Positions 15,932 to 23,792 of a DNA stretch of 64,000 bases are shown piece after piece (within the stretch, counting starts at the first letter, position 1; each line of letters begins with the position of its first letter). This DNA is from Merdimonas sp963929015 (GTDB taxonomy: Bacteria > Bacillota > Clostridia > Lachnospirales > Lachnospiraceae). The stretch lies in assembly GCF_963929015.1 (NCBI RefSeq), contig NZ_CAWVHE010000013.1, positions 496,001 through 560,000 of the forward strand, written 5' to 3'. The translations under genes and the position numbers were made by a program. A model generated the notes under the pieces. The model was given only the letters and a program-made list of their open reading frames with translations. It was not told the origin of the DNA and did not search any database.

Positions 15932-17122
15932 TTATGATTCTTCAAAAGCTTCTTTCACTTTATCCATGAATCCTTTTTTCTTTTTCCCGTTTTTGGGATT
16001 TTCCTGTTTTTCTTCCGGGCTTCCCAGGCTGTTCCCGGCCAGTTCATCGAATTTACGCAAGGCTTCTTTTGCCTCTGGGCTTAAATGCTCGGGTGTCTGG
16101 ATCACCAATGTTACATAATGATCGCCTCTTACCTGTGAGTTTCTCACGGATGGAACGCCCTTGCCTTTCAGGCGCACTTTGGTATCTGTTTTTGTGCCCG
16201 GCTTTACCGTATAAAGTACTTCTCCGTCTACGGTCCGGATCCGGATATCTGCGCCGAGAGCCGCCTGTGCAAAAGAAATCGGCACTGTCGAGAAAATGTG
16301 CATATCCTGTCTCTGGAAGATCGGATGCCTGGACACCACTACCTCCACCAGAAGATCGCCTCTTGGTCCGCCATTTACGCCAGGCTCGCCTTTTTCGCGG
16401 ATCCGCACGCTCTGACCGTTGTCGATACCTGCCGGAATCGTCACAGATATCTTCTTGCGGCTGGATACATAGCCGGTGCCGCCACAGTCCGGACATTTCT
16501 CCCGGATGATCTTGCCGGTTCCGTGACAGTCCGGACAAGTCTGTACGTTCTGTACCGTTCCGAAGAAGGACTGCTGTGTATAGACCACCTGGCCCTTTCC
16601 TCCGCATTTCGGACAGGTCTCCGGGGAAGTTCCCGGCTTCGCGCCTGTACCTCCACACTTGGGACAGGGATCTTTGAGCACTACATCCAGCTCTTTTTCA
16701 CAGCCAAACACAGCTTCCTCAAAGGTAAGCCGCACGCTCTTGCGGATATTCATCCCTTTCATCGGCCCCTGGTTTGCCCGGCCTCTGCGGCCGCCGCCAA
16801 ACAGATCTCCAAAGATATCTCCGAAGATATCACTGAAATCCGCGCCGCTGAAGTCAAATCCGCCAAATCCGCCTGCGCCTCCTGCACCGCCCTCAAAAGC
16901 AGCATGACCAAACTGGTCATACTGCCTTCTCTTGTCAGGGTCACTTAACACCGCGTATGCTTCCGAGGCTTCTTTAAACTTTTTCTCCGCCTCTGCATCT
17001 CCGGGGTTCATGTCAGGATGATACTTCTTGGCAATCTGTCTGTATGCTTTTTTCAGAGTTGCCTCGTCAGCATCTCTGCTGACGCCAAGCACCTCATAAT
17101 AATCTCTCTTTGCTTCTGCCAT
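15932..17122 (-). CDS. dnaJ: Chaperone protein DnaJ
   Basis: A 396-residue co-chaperone that delivers substrates to DnaK and stimulates its ATPase. In order: J domain with the HPD motif (residues 36-38), a Gly/Phe-rich linker (FEGGAGGAGGFGGF), four zinc-finger repeats of type CxxCxGxG (starting CPKCGGTG, then CPKCGGKG, CPDCHGTG, CPDCGGTG), and the substrate-binding C-terminal domains. A Lys-rich tail follows. It is the last gene of the hrcA-grpE-dnaK-dnaJ operon, 21 bases after dnaK. Confidence 0.98.
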   Translation of the reverse strand: MAEAKRDYYEVLGVSRDADEATLKKAYRQIAKKYHPDMNPGDAEAEKKFKEASEAYAVLSDPDKRRQYDQFGHAAFEGGAGGAGGFGGFDFSGADFSDIFGDIFGDLFGGGRRGRANQGPMKGMNIRKSVRLTFEEAVFGCEKELDVVLKDPCPKCGGTGAKPGTSPETCPKCGGKGQVVYTQQSFFGTVQNVQTCPDCHGTGKIIREKCPDCGGTGYVSSRKKISVTIPAGIDNGQSVRIREKGEPGVNGGPRGDLLVEVVVSRHPIFQRQDMHIFSTVPISFAQAALGADIRIRTVDGEVLYTVKPGTKTDTKVRLKGKGVPSVRNSQVRGDHYVTLVIQTPEHLSPEAKEALRKFDELAGNSLGSPEEKQENPKNGKKKKGFMDKVKEAFEES

Positions 17123-17143
17123 GATTTATCCCTTTTCTAGTAA

Positions 17144-19033
17144 TTAGACTTCTTTATAATCTCCATCGACTACGTCATCGCCCTGGAATCCGTCCGGAGC
17201 CGGTCCCGGATTCGGGCCTGCACCTGCACCCGGGTTCGGGCCTGCGCCCTGTCCTGCTCCTGCAGCAGCGCCTGCCTGCTCATACATCTTGGTGAACAGC
17301 TTCTGCGCGCTTTCTGTCAGTTTCTCTTTTCCTGCCTTGATCTCTGCGATCTGGGCGTCTGTCATGTCTTCCATGTTTACTTTCTCAAGCAGCTCTTTGA
17401 GTGCTTTGCAGTCCGCCTCTACCGCGGCTTTGTCTGCGCCGTCCAGCTTGTCGCCTACTTCTTTCAGCGCCTTCTCTGTCTGGAATACCATAGCGTCGGC
17501 CTCATTCTTGGCGTCGATGCCTTCTTTCCGCTTCTTATCCTGCGCCTCGAATGCAGCTGCTTCTTTCACAGCTTTATCAATTTCTTCATCGGACATGTTG
17601 GAGCCTGCGGTAATGGTAATATGCTGTTCTTTTCCGGTTCCCAGATCCTTGGCGGATACATTTACGATACCATTTGCATCGATATCGAAGGTAACCTCGA
17701 TCTGCGGTACTCCACGCGGAGCCGGTGCGATGCCGTCCAGTCTGAACTGTCCGAGGGACTTATTGTCTCTTGCGAACTGACGCTCGCCCTGTACTACATT
17801 GATATCAACCGCTGTCTGGTTATCTGCAGCTGTAGAGAAGATTTGGCTCTTCTTGGTCGGGATGGTGGTATTTCTCTCGATCAGTCTGGTTGCCACACCT
17901 CCCATGGTCTCGATAGACAGAGACAGCGGAGTTACATCCAGAAGCAGGATGTCTCCTGCGCCGGTATCACCGGCCAGCTTACCGCCCTGTACAGATGCTC
18001 CCAGAGCCACGCACTCATCCGGGTTCAGAGACTTGCTGGGCTCTTTGCCTGTCAGACGTTTTACTTCTTCCTGTACAGCCGGGATACGGGTAGATCCGCC
18101 TACCAGAAGTACCTGGCCAAGTTCAGATGCTGTGATGCCTGCGTCAGACAGCGCTCTTTGTACCGGCTCGGAAGTCTTCATTACCAGGTCGTTGGTCAGC
18201 TCGTCAAATTTTGCTCTGGTCAGATTCATATCAAAATGCTTCGGTCCTTCTGCAGTTGCAGTGATGAACGGAAGGTTGATGTTAGTGGTAGTTGCGGAAG
18301 ACAGCTCTTTCTTTGCCTTCTCTGCCGCTTCTTTGAGTCTCTGCAGAGCCATCTTGTCATTGGAAAGGTCTACGCCCTCCTGTTTCTTAAATTCAGCGAT
18401 CATGTAATCGGTCAGCTTCTGGTCGAAGTCATCACCGCCCAGACGGTTGTTTCCGGCTGTGGAAAGAACTTCAATGACGCCGTCGCCGATCTCGATGATC
18501 GACACATCAAAAGTACCGCCGCCAAGGTCATATACCATGATCTTCTGCTCTTTCTCATTGTCAAGTCCATAAGCCAGGGCTGCTGCCGTAGGCTCATTGA
18601 TGATACGTTTAACATCCAGGCCCGCGATCTTTCCTGCGTCCTTGGTAGCCTGACGCTGTGCGTCGTTAAAGTATGCAGGTACAGTAATAACTGCCTCTGT
18701 CACCTTTTCTCCCAGGTATCCTTCTGCATCTGCTTTCAGCTTCTGCAGGATCATTGCGGAAATCTCCTGCGGAGAATACTTCTTGTCATCGATCGTTACT
18801 CTGTAATCAGAGCCCATCTCTCTTTTAATAGAAGAAATAGTTCTCTCTGCGTTGGTAACAGCCTGACGTTTTGCAGGCTCGCCCACCAGACGCTCGCCGG
18901 TCTTCGTAAATGCTACGACAGACGGTGTGGTTCTTGCTCCTTCTGTGTTTGCGATTACTGTAGGCTGCCCGCCTTCCATAACGGCTACGCAGCTATTTGT
19001 AGTTCCTAAGTCAATACCAATAATTTTGCCCAT
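17144..19033 (-). CDS. dnaK: Chaperone protein DnaK (Hsp70)
   Basis: A 629-residue Hsp70 chaperone. The ATPase domain begins MGKIIGIDLGTTNSCVAV and contains YDLGGGTFDVS; like other Gram-positive DnaK proteins it appears to lack the roughly 20-residue insertion found in the Proteobacterial protein. The interdomain linker DVTPLSLS is present. The C-terminus is a long Gly/Ala/Pro-rich tail with the repeat GAGAGPNPG before the acidic end. AGGAGG ribosome site. It is the third gene of the CIRCE-controlled operon. Confidence 0.98.
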   Translation of the reverse strand: MGKIIGIDLGTTNSCVAVMEGGQPTVIANTEGARTTPSVVAFTKTGERLVGEPAKRQAVTNAERTISSIKREMGSDYRVTIDDKKYSPQEISAMILQKLKADAEGYLGEKVTEAVITVPAYFNDAQRQATKDAGKIAGLDVKRIINEPTAAALAYGLDNEKEQKIMVYDLGGGTFDVSIIEIGDGVIEVLSTAGNNRLGGDDFDQKLTDYMIAEFKKQEGVDLSNDKMALQRLKEAAEKAKKELSSATTTNINLPFITATAEGPKHFDMNLTRAKFDELTNDLVMKTSEPVQRALSDAGITASELGQVLLVGGSTRIPAVQEEVKRLTGKEPSKSLNPDECVALGASVQGGKLAGDTGAGDILLLDVTPLSLSIETMGGVATRLIERNTTIPTKKSQIFSTAADNQTAVDINVVQGERQFARDNKSLGQFRLDGIAPAPRGVPQIEVTFDIDANGIVNVSAKDLGTGKEQHITITAGSNMSDEEIDKAVKEAAAFEAQDKKRKEGIDAKNEADAMVFQTEKALKEVGDKLDGADKAAVEADCKALKELLEKVNMEDMTDAQIAEIKAGKEKLTESAQKLFTKMYEQAGAAAGAGQGAGPNPGAGAGPNPGPAPDGFQGDDVVDGDYKEV

Positions 19034-19072
19034 TTTGAATTCCTCCTGTAAAATGAATTTCTATTTTTTATG

Positions 19073-19768
19073 TTAGTTTGCTACTTTTACCATACTGTGT
19101 CTCACAACAGAGTCACGGTACAGGTAACCTTTTTGAAACTCTTCGGCAACAATGTTTTCTCCCAGGTTTTCATCCTCCACATGCATCACTGCATTATGGA
19201 AATTCGGATCAAACTCTTTGCCGACGGCCTCGATGGGTTTCACCTCGATTCCTTCCAGTGTTGTCATCAGTTGTTTGTAAACTTTTTCCATGCCCTGTAC
19301 AAAGGCATTGTCTTTTTCTTCTTCGGTCACAGCGGCAAGTCCCCGCTCAAAATTATCCACGACCGGAAGAATCTTTTCTATGATATCTTTCGCGCCTACT
19401 TCGTACATCTGGGATTTCTCCTTTTCCGTACGTTTGCGGAAGTTATCAAACTCTGCCATCTGACGGGTCAGCTTATCCGTCAGTTCCTCGATCTTTTCCT
19501 CTTTTTTATCTTTTTTCTTTTTCCCGAAAAATTTCTTCTTTTCTTCGGATCCTTCTTCTGCTTTTTCAGAATCTGCGGCTTCTTCCGAAGCTTCTTCAGA
19601 AGTTTCCTGTGCAGTCTCCTCTGCGGTCTCTTCAGCTGCCTCTTCCGCAGTTTCCTGTGCAGTCTCTTCTTCCGCGGCCTCTTCCGCCGCTTTTTTTGCC
19701 TCTTCCACGGCTTCCTTTACCATTTCTTCCTGGCTCTTTTCCTGCTTATTTTCCAAGGGTTCTTCCAC
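19073..19768 (-). CDS. grpE: Nucleotide exchange factor GrpE
   Basis: GrpE releases ADP from DnaK. The conserved coiled coil and head are clear (MAEFDNFRKRTEKEKSQ, ILPVVDNFERGL, GKEFDPNFHNAVMHVE). The first 85 residues are an unusually long, very acidic Glu/Ala-rich repeat region, longer than in most GrpE proteins. The start is uncertain: the GTG at 19768 has almost no spacing from its ribosome site, while a TTG at 19756 lies 8 bases after AAAGGTGG and fits better. Operon position between hrcA and dnaK. Confidence 0.95.
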   Translation of the reverse strand: MEEPLENKQEKSQEEMVKEAVEEAKKAAEEAAEEETAQETAEEAAEETAEETAQETSEEASEEAADSEKAEEGSEEKKKFFGKKKKDKKEEKIEELTDKLTRQMAEFDNFRKRTEKEKSQMYEVGAKDIIEKILPVVDNFERGLAAVTEEEKDNAFVQGMEKVYKQLMTTLEGIEVKPIEAVGKEFDPNFHNAVMHVEDENLGENIVAEEFQKGYLYRDSVVRHSMVKVAN

Positions 19769-19785
19769 CTTTCTTTCTTTACTTC

Positions 19786-20832
19786 CTATGTTTCTTCCTT
19801 ATGAAACATCTGATCCAGTTCATTTTGAAGCCGCTTCATGGATTTGAGTACGTGTTCGTAATCCATGCGCTTCGGTCCGATAATTCCTATCGTTCCCTTC
19901 ATGCCCTCGCCCAATTCATAGGTTGCGGTCACTACGCTGCAGTCTTTCATATTCTGGACAGGAGTTTCATCACCGATGTATACCTGGATCCCGGTGTTGT
20001 CCTCTCTGGCCAGCGTCTGGGTCACCAGTTCATTTAACTGCTGCTTCTCTTCAAACGCACTGATGATCTCCTGGGCGCTCTGCTTATCGCTGAGCTCCGG
20101 GTACTTAAATATGTTCGTGGCACCGCTGGTATAGATATGCATCTCGTTATCCACCTGGATCACTTCCGCCACAGCGTCCAGCACATTGCCCACCACTTCA
20201 CTGTGGATTCCGGCCTGTTCTTTCAGCCTGGCGATCAGCCCCAGATTGATCTCCTCGATCGGCATTCCTGTCAGCGTCGTATTCAGAAGCATATTTAACT
20301 TCAGAAGATTTTCATTGCTTAAGGGCTCCTCCACATTGATGATCTTATTCTTGATCACATTGCCTCCAAGCACGATGACCGCTATAATCTGCTCTTCATC
20401 CACCATGGATAGCTGGATGAACTTCAGCTTATTGGCGCTGCTTACGGGGGTGGAGACCATGGTCGCGTAGTTGGTGCTGCTTGCCAGCACCTTCGCAGCC
20501 TGGCTTAATAGCTGTTCCATGCGGTCTGCCTTTTCCAGCATCTGCTCCTGCATCTCCGTAAGCTCCTGCTCCTTCTCCTCCATCAGCATATCTACATAGA
20601 GGCGATAGCCCTGGTCCGAAGGGATCCGTCCGGCGGACGTATGAGGCTGTAAGATGTAGCCCAGTTCCTCCAGATCCGCCATCTCATTTCTTATGGTGGC
20701 TGAACTTAAATTCAGATCTGTGTACTTGGATATGGTCCTGGATCCTACCGGTTCTCCGGTCTCCAGATAGTTCTGGATGATCGCGTGCAGAATCTTTAGC
20801 TTCCGCTCGCTCAGTCCGTGGTCCGCTACCAT
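19786..20832 (-). CDS. hrcA: Heat-inducible transcription repressor HrcA
   Basis: A 348-residue repressor that binds CIRCE and is kept active by GroEL. The N-terminal winged helix (LSERKLKILHAIIQNYLETG, SRTISKYTDLNLSSATIRNE) and the GAF-like central domain match the family. Ribosome site GGAGG 7 bases before the ATG. It is the first gene of its own operon and autoregulates through the CIRCE at 20858-20884. Confidence 0.97.
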   Translation of the reverse strand: MVADHGLSERKLKILHAIIQNYLETGEPVGSRTISKYTDLNLSSATIRNEMADLEELGYILQPHTSAGRIPSDQGYRLYVDMLMEEKEQELTEMQEQMLEKADRMEQLLSQAAKVLASSTNYATMVSTPVSSANKLKFIQLSMVDEEQIIAVIVLGGNVIKNKIINVEEPLSNENLLKLNMLLNTTLTGMPIEEINLGLIARLKEQAGIHSEVVGNVLDAVAEVIQVDNEMHIYTSGATNIFKYPELSDKQSAQEIISAFEEKQQLNELVTQTLAREDNTGIQVYIGDETPVQNMKDCSVVTATYELGEGMKGTIGIIGPKRMDYEHVLKSMKRLQNELDQMFHKEET

Positions 20833-20857
20833 CCGCGTTCCTCCTTCCTTCGGCTTA

Positions 20858-20927
20858 TTAGCACTCTTTAAAATTGAGTGCTAACATCTTCGACTATTAA
20901 TTTAGCACTCTGCCATTTGTTTGTCAA
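20858..20927 (-). promoter_or_regulatory. hrcA operon promoter with CIRCE operator
   Basis: Perfect CIRCE element TTAGCACTC-N9-GAGTGCTAA at 20858-20884. Upstream on the minus strand are TTGACA (20922-20927) and TAAATT (20899-20904), 17 bases apart. A single CIRCE half-site, TTAGCACTC, also lies inside the promoter (20902-20910), partly covering the -10 and spacer. Confidence 0.95.
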
Positions 20928-20963
20928 CACCATTTCCTCATTTTTTTCTTTTGAATAAAGGAT

Positions 20964-21000
20964 GCCCGCCCGTGCGAGCACGGCGGCCGCCCTCCCGGGC
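20964..21000. other. GC-rich hairpin in AT-rich intergenic DNA
   Basis: A very GC-rich patch with the perfect inverted repeat CCGTGC-GA-GCACGG (20970-20983), between the hrcA promoter and the cstA terminator. No U-run follows on either strand. Function unknown. Confidence 0.3.
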
Positions 21001-21007
21001 GTATCAC

Positions 21008-21060
21008 GCAAAAAGAGCATGTTATATATGAAACCATTCTTTCACACATAACATGCTCTG
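21008..21060 (-). terminator. Intrinsic terminator after the first cstA gene
   Basis: AGAGCATGTTAT (21014-21025) pairs with ATAACATGCTCT (21048-21059), and further pairing (TGAAA/TTTCA) closes the loop. On the minus strand it is followed by five U residues. Confidence 0.88.
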
Positions 21061-21091
21061 CTGTCATTCTTATCAGAAAACGATCCGCAAA

Positions 21092-22573
21092 TTACTGCTG
21101 TTCCTTCTGCGCTTTACGGGCTGCACGTTTTTTTCCGTACCAGAGGATCGCTCCGGCATATACGGCCGCAGCCGCGATTCCAATCGCGTAGGAAGCCGCC
21201 CAGGGAAGGTTAAAGCCTATCTTGGCGTTCACGATATATGTAACCGTCACAAATGCGTACCACGCTCCCGGGATCAGCGGGATCCAGACAAACTTTGCCC
21301 GGTTGTTCTCAAACATCCAGATCGAGATGGCCAGGAACGCGAACAGGGAAAGGCTCTGGTTTGACCACGCAAAATAACGCCACAGGATATTGAAGCCTTC
21401 CGCGTTGCTCTTGGCAAACACCAGGATTACCGCAACCAGTACAAAGATAATCGCAGCCAGGCTCAAGCGCTTCGCCACATTTTTCTGATCCAGATGCAGG
21501 GCGTCCGCCACTGCCATACGAAGAGACCGAAGCGCGGTATCGCCGGAAGTGATCGGAAGCACGATCACGCCCAGAAGAGCGATGACTCCGCCTACCGGCC
21601 CAAGGATGTCCTTGCAGACTACTCCAATGGTCGCTGTCGCAAGAGACGCGTCAGCCGCCTGCAGTCCGAGATTGTAGACGCCCATGGCTCCTGCCGCCCA
21701 TACCATGGCGATAAAGCCTTCCAGGATCATCATATTATAGAATGTCATACGGCCCTGGCGTTCACTCTTCATCGTACGGGAAATGATCGCCGTCTGTGTG
21801 GAATGAAAACCGGACAAAATACCACAGGCCACTGTGATAAAGAAGATCGGGATAAAATGATTTGCATCAAAATAATCCCCGTAAGACACCAGCGCGCCGT
21901 TCCAGTTGTCCCAGATATTGATCAGCGGGTATCCTTTGATAAACAACCCGGCAAATACACCGATGGCAGAGAACAAAAGAATCGCTCCGAAGATCGGATA
22001 GATCCGTCCGATAATTTTATCAATCGGAAATACGGTCGCGATCAGATAATACACAAAGATCACTCCGTATATCACCCAGGTAGAAACCGAAGTGGCAGCT
22101 CCGTCAAAGCCAAACACCTGCGTTGCCGCGATGTCTCCCGGTGTATAGATAAATACCGCGCCGACCAGCAAAAGCAACAGACTGCAGAAGATCTGATAAA
22201 AGGTATAAACACCCTTATTGCTGTACCTGCGGATCATATCCGGCATCTGCGTCCCGCCGTCGCGAAGACAGATCATACCGGAAAAATAGTCATGCATCGC
22301 GCCGCCGATCACATTTCCGATGGGAATCGTGATAAAGGCGATGGGACCAAACAGGATACCCTGGATCGGCCCAAGGATAGGGCCTGTTCCCGCAATGTTC
22401 AGAAGATTGATCAGACTGTTTTTCCACTCTCTCATAGGAACATAATCCAATCCGTCCTGTTTCGTGTAGGCAGGAGTCTTCCTGTCGTCAGGCCCGAATA
22501 CATGCTCGCAGAACTTGCCGTAGATCGCAGCTCCCACAAACAGGATTACAAGACCGATAATAAAAGTTTGCAT
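21092..22573 (-). CDS. cstA: CstA-family carbon starvation / pyruvate-peptide transporter (first copy)
   Basis: A 493-residue membrane protein of the CstA/BtsT family, known for pyruvate or peptide uptake. The conserved motifs NIAGTGPILGPIQG and MHDYFSGMICLRDGG are present, with many predicted membrane helices. The start at 22573 has AGGAGG 7 bases upstream; a longer in-frame extension lacks such a site. It has its own promoter (22629-22656) and terminator, so it is monocistronic. A second, divergent-in-sequence family member lies at 23793. Confidence 0.9.
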   Translation of the reverse strand: MQTFIIGLVILFVGAAIYGKFCEHVFGPDDRKTPAYTKQDGLDYVPMREWKNSLINLLNIAGTGPILGPIQGILFGPIAFITIPIGNVIGGAMHDYFSGMICLRDGGTQMPDMIRRYSNKGVYTFYQIFCSLLLLLVGAVFIYTPGDIAATQVFGFDGAATSVSTWVIYGVIFVYYLIATVFPIDKIIGRIYPIFGAILLFSAIGVFAGLFIKGYPLINIWDNWNGALVSYGDYFDANHFIPIFFITVACGILSGFHSTQTAIISRTMKSERQGRMTFYNMMILEGFIAMVWAAGAMGVYNLGLQAADASLATATIGVVCKDILGPVGGVIALLGVIVLPITSGDTALRSLRMAVADALHLDQKNVAKRLSLAAIIFVLVAVILVFAKSNAEGFNILWRYFAWSNQSLSLFAFLAISIWMFENNRAKFVWIPLIPGAWYAFVTVTYIVNAKIGFNLPWAASYAIGIAAAAVYAGAILWYGKKRAARKAQKEQQ

Positions 22574-22628
22574 GTGAATTCCTCCTTTTCTCTCATCCTG
22601 ATACGCATAAACATTTGCACAACACAAT

Positions 22629-22661
22629 ATTATATTCCTTCATATTTAAATGTAAATGAAG
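22629..22661 (-). promoter_or_regulatory. Promoter of first cstA gene with operator-like repeat
   Basis: TTTACA (22651-22656) and TATAAT (22629-22634) with a 16-base spacer on the minus strand. CTTCAT (22638-22643) and ATGAAG (22656-22661) form an inverted repeat that overlaps the -35, a possible regulator site. Confidence 0.65.
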
Positions 22662-22714
22662 TATCTTAACCAGTCTTAGCCCTTTCTTAACTTGATCTTT
22701 TTTAATGTCTCCAC

Positions 22715-22750
22715 AAAAAAAGAGCTGCCAGAGAAAATCTCTGACAGCCC
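22715..22750 (-). terminator. Terminator after the 97-residue hypothetical gene
   Basis: On the minus strand GGGCTGTCAGAGA pairs with TCTCTGGCAGCTC and is followed by a run of eight U. It ends the transcript of the gene at 22778. Confidence 0.88.
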
Positions 22751-22777
22751 TGTCCGCTTCCATAAGAACCGGAACCA

Positions 22778-23071
22778 TTAGCTCAGTTCTACTTTTGCAG
22801 CCTCTTCCGGCTTAAAATCATTCGCCAGATCGTAGATGTTGTGTCCGGTAGATTCGCTCAACACTCTTCCCTCCAGAGAGTAGCAGCGGATAAATCTCTT
22901 GCCGTCAACACTGGACCAGTGCTCTACATCCCAGGACATGTATCCGTCTTCGTCAGACTTTTTCTCCTTCAGATACAGATCCACCTGACGTCCTTCCTTC
23001 ATCTTTTCGATCAGTCCTTTGGTTCCGTCTACTTCTACTTCTGTCTTATTTACAGAATCATAAATGGTCAT
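22778..23071 (-). CDS. Conserved hypothetical 97-residue protein
   Basis: A small soluble acidic protein, MTIYDSVNKTEVEVDGT at the start and a central WDVEHWSSVDGKRFIRCYS segment. There are no membrane helices and no signal peptide. I do not recognise the family. It is expressed alone: AGGAGG ribosome site, a good promoter at 23114-23142 and a terminator at 22715. The isolated, well-equipped transcription unit argues that it is a real gene. Confidence 0.75.
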   Translation of the reverse strand: MTIYDSVNKTEVEVDGTKGLIEKMKEGRQVDLYLKEKKSDEDGYMSWDVEHWSSVDGKRFIRCYSLEGRVLSESTGHNIYDLANDFKPEEAAKVELS

Positions 23072-23113
23072 GATAGGTATCCTCCTGTTTCCTATAAAAT
23101 ATTTCTACAGTAA

Positions 23114-23142
23114 ATTATAGCTTCTGAAACAGAAAATTACAA
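23114..23142 (-). promoter_or_regulatory. Promoter of the 97-residue protein gene
   Basis: TTGTAA (23137-23142) and TATAAT (23114-23119), 17 bases apart on the minus strand, about 45 bases before the ATG. Confidence 0.75.
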
Positions 23143-23158
23143 GACAGTTGCATAATTA

Positions 23159-23199
23159 AAAAAGTGCTTACAGGCCGCATAAAGCCTGTACTTTTTTTG
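23159..23199. terminator. Bidirectional hairpin with A/T tails
   Basis: ACAGGC and GCCTGT pair around CGCATAAA, with AAAAAAGT before and ACTTTTTTT after. It could stop transcription from both sides and lies just before the transposase remnant. Confidence 0.65.
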
Positions 23200-23265
23200 T
23201 CAAGTTTTTCGTTTTGCTATCTAGTAATATTTAGTGATATATGAATTATTACAGAGGTGATTATT

Positions 23266-23580
23266 ATGCGTGTCACAACATCTAAATCAAAAAATTCCGA
23301 ATCCTTTTACATTACAAAGTCCTATACAAATGCCCAGGGTAAGAGTACTTCTACCACGATTAAAAAACTAGGTACTCTGGCCGAATTATCGGAACGGCTT
23401 GGCACTGATCGTGATGGTGTCATGGCATGGGCAAAAGAACAGGCAAGAATCGAAACGGAAAAATATAAAAAAGAAACGGAAGATGCAGTTGTTACGATCC
23501 CCTTCCATTCCAACAGGATTATGGACTATAGTATGTTTCGGTTCCGGTATGGAGGCGCCACTGAGCCGCCGGTATTATGA
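23266..23580 (+). pseudogene. N-terminal remnant of an IS1634-type transposase
   Basis: The frame from ATG 23266 (ribosome site GAGGTG) encodes MRVTTSKSKNSESFYITKSY followed by GKSTSTTIKKLGTL and GVMAWAKEQARIETEKYK, the start of IS1634-family transposases I recognise from Lachnospiraceae. After IPFHSNRIMDYSM the similarity stops and the frame ends at 23580, so about 100 of some 550 residues remain. Directly after it another frame (about 23545-23665) encodes RRYYEAIHSRYMDKINRLMA and ends, possibly the tail of a different deleted gene. No terminal repeats were identified. Confidence 0.75.
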
Positions 23581-23705
23581 AGCCATCCACAGCAGATATA
23601 TGGATAAGATCAACCGGCTGATGGCGGAGCACCGTGCAAAGCCTTATGGTCAGCGAGATCTCTGACTGATGGTCTGCTTTGTGAAAAATATCCACCCTAA
23701 AGAAA

Positions 23706-23745
23706 CACCGGAGAGAGCAGGCACCCCCGCTTTCTCCGGTGTTCT
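23706..23745 (-). terminator. Terminator-like hairpin after the second cstA gene
   Basis: ACACCGGAGA and TCTCCGGTGT form 10-base arms around a GC-rich loop, about 50 bases after the stop of the gene at 23793. T-rich sequence follows on both sides. Confidence 0.7.
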
Positions 23746-23792
23746 TCTTTCTCTGTTCTGTTTTATAGAATGTCAGAGTTCCGTATGATTTA

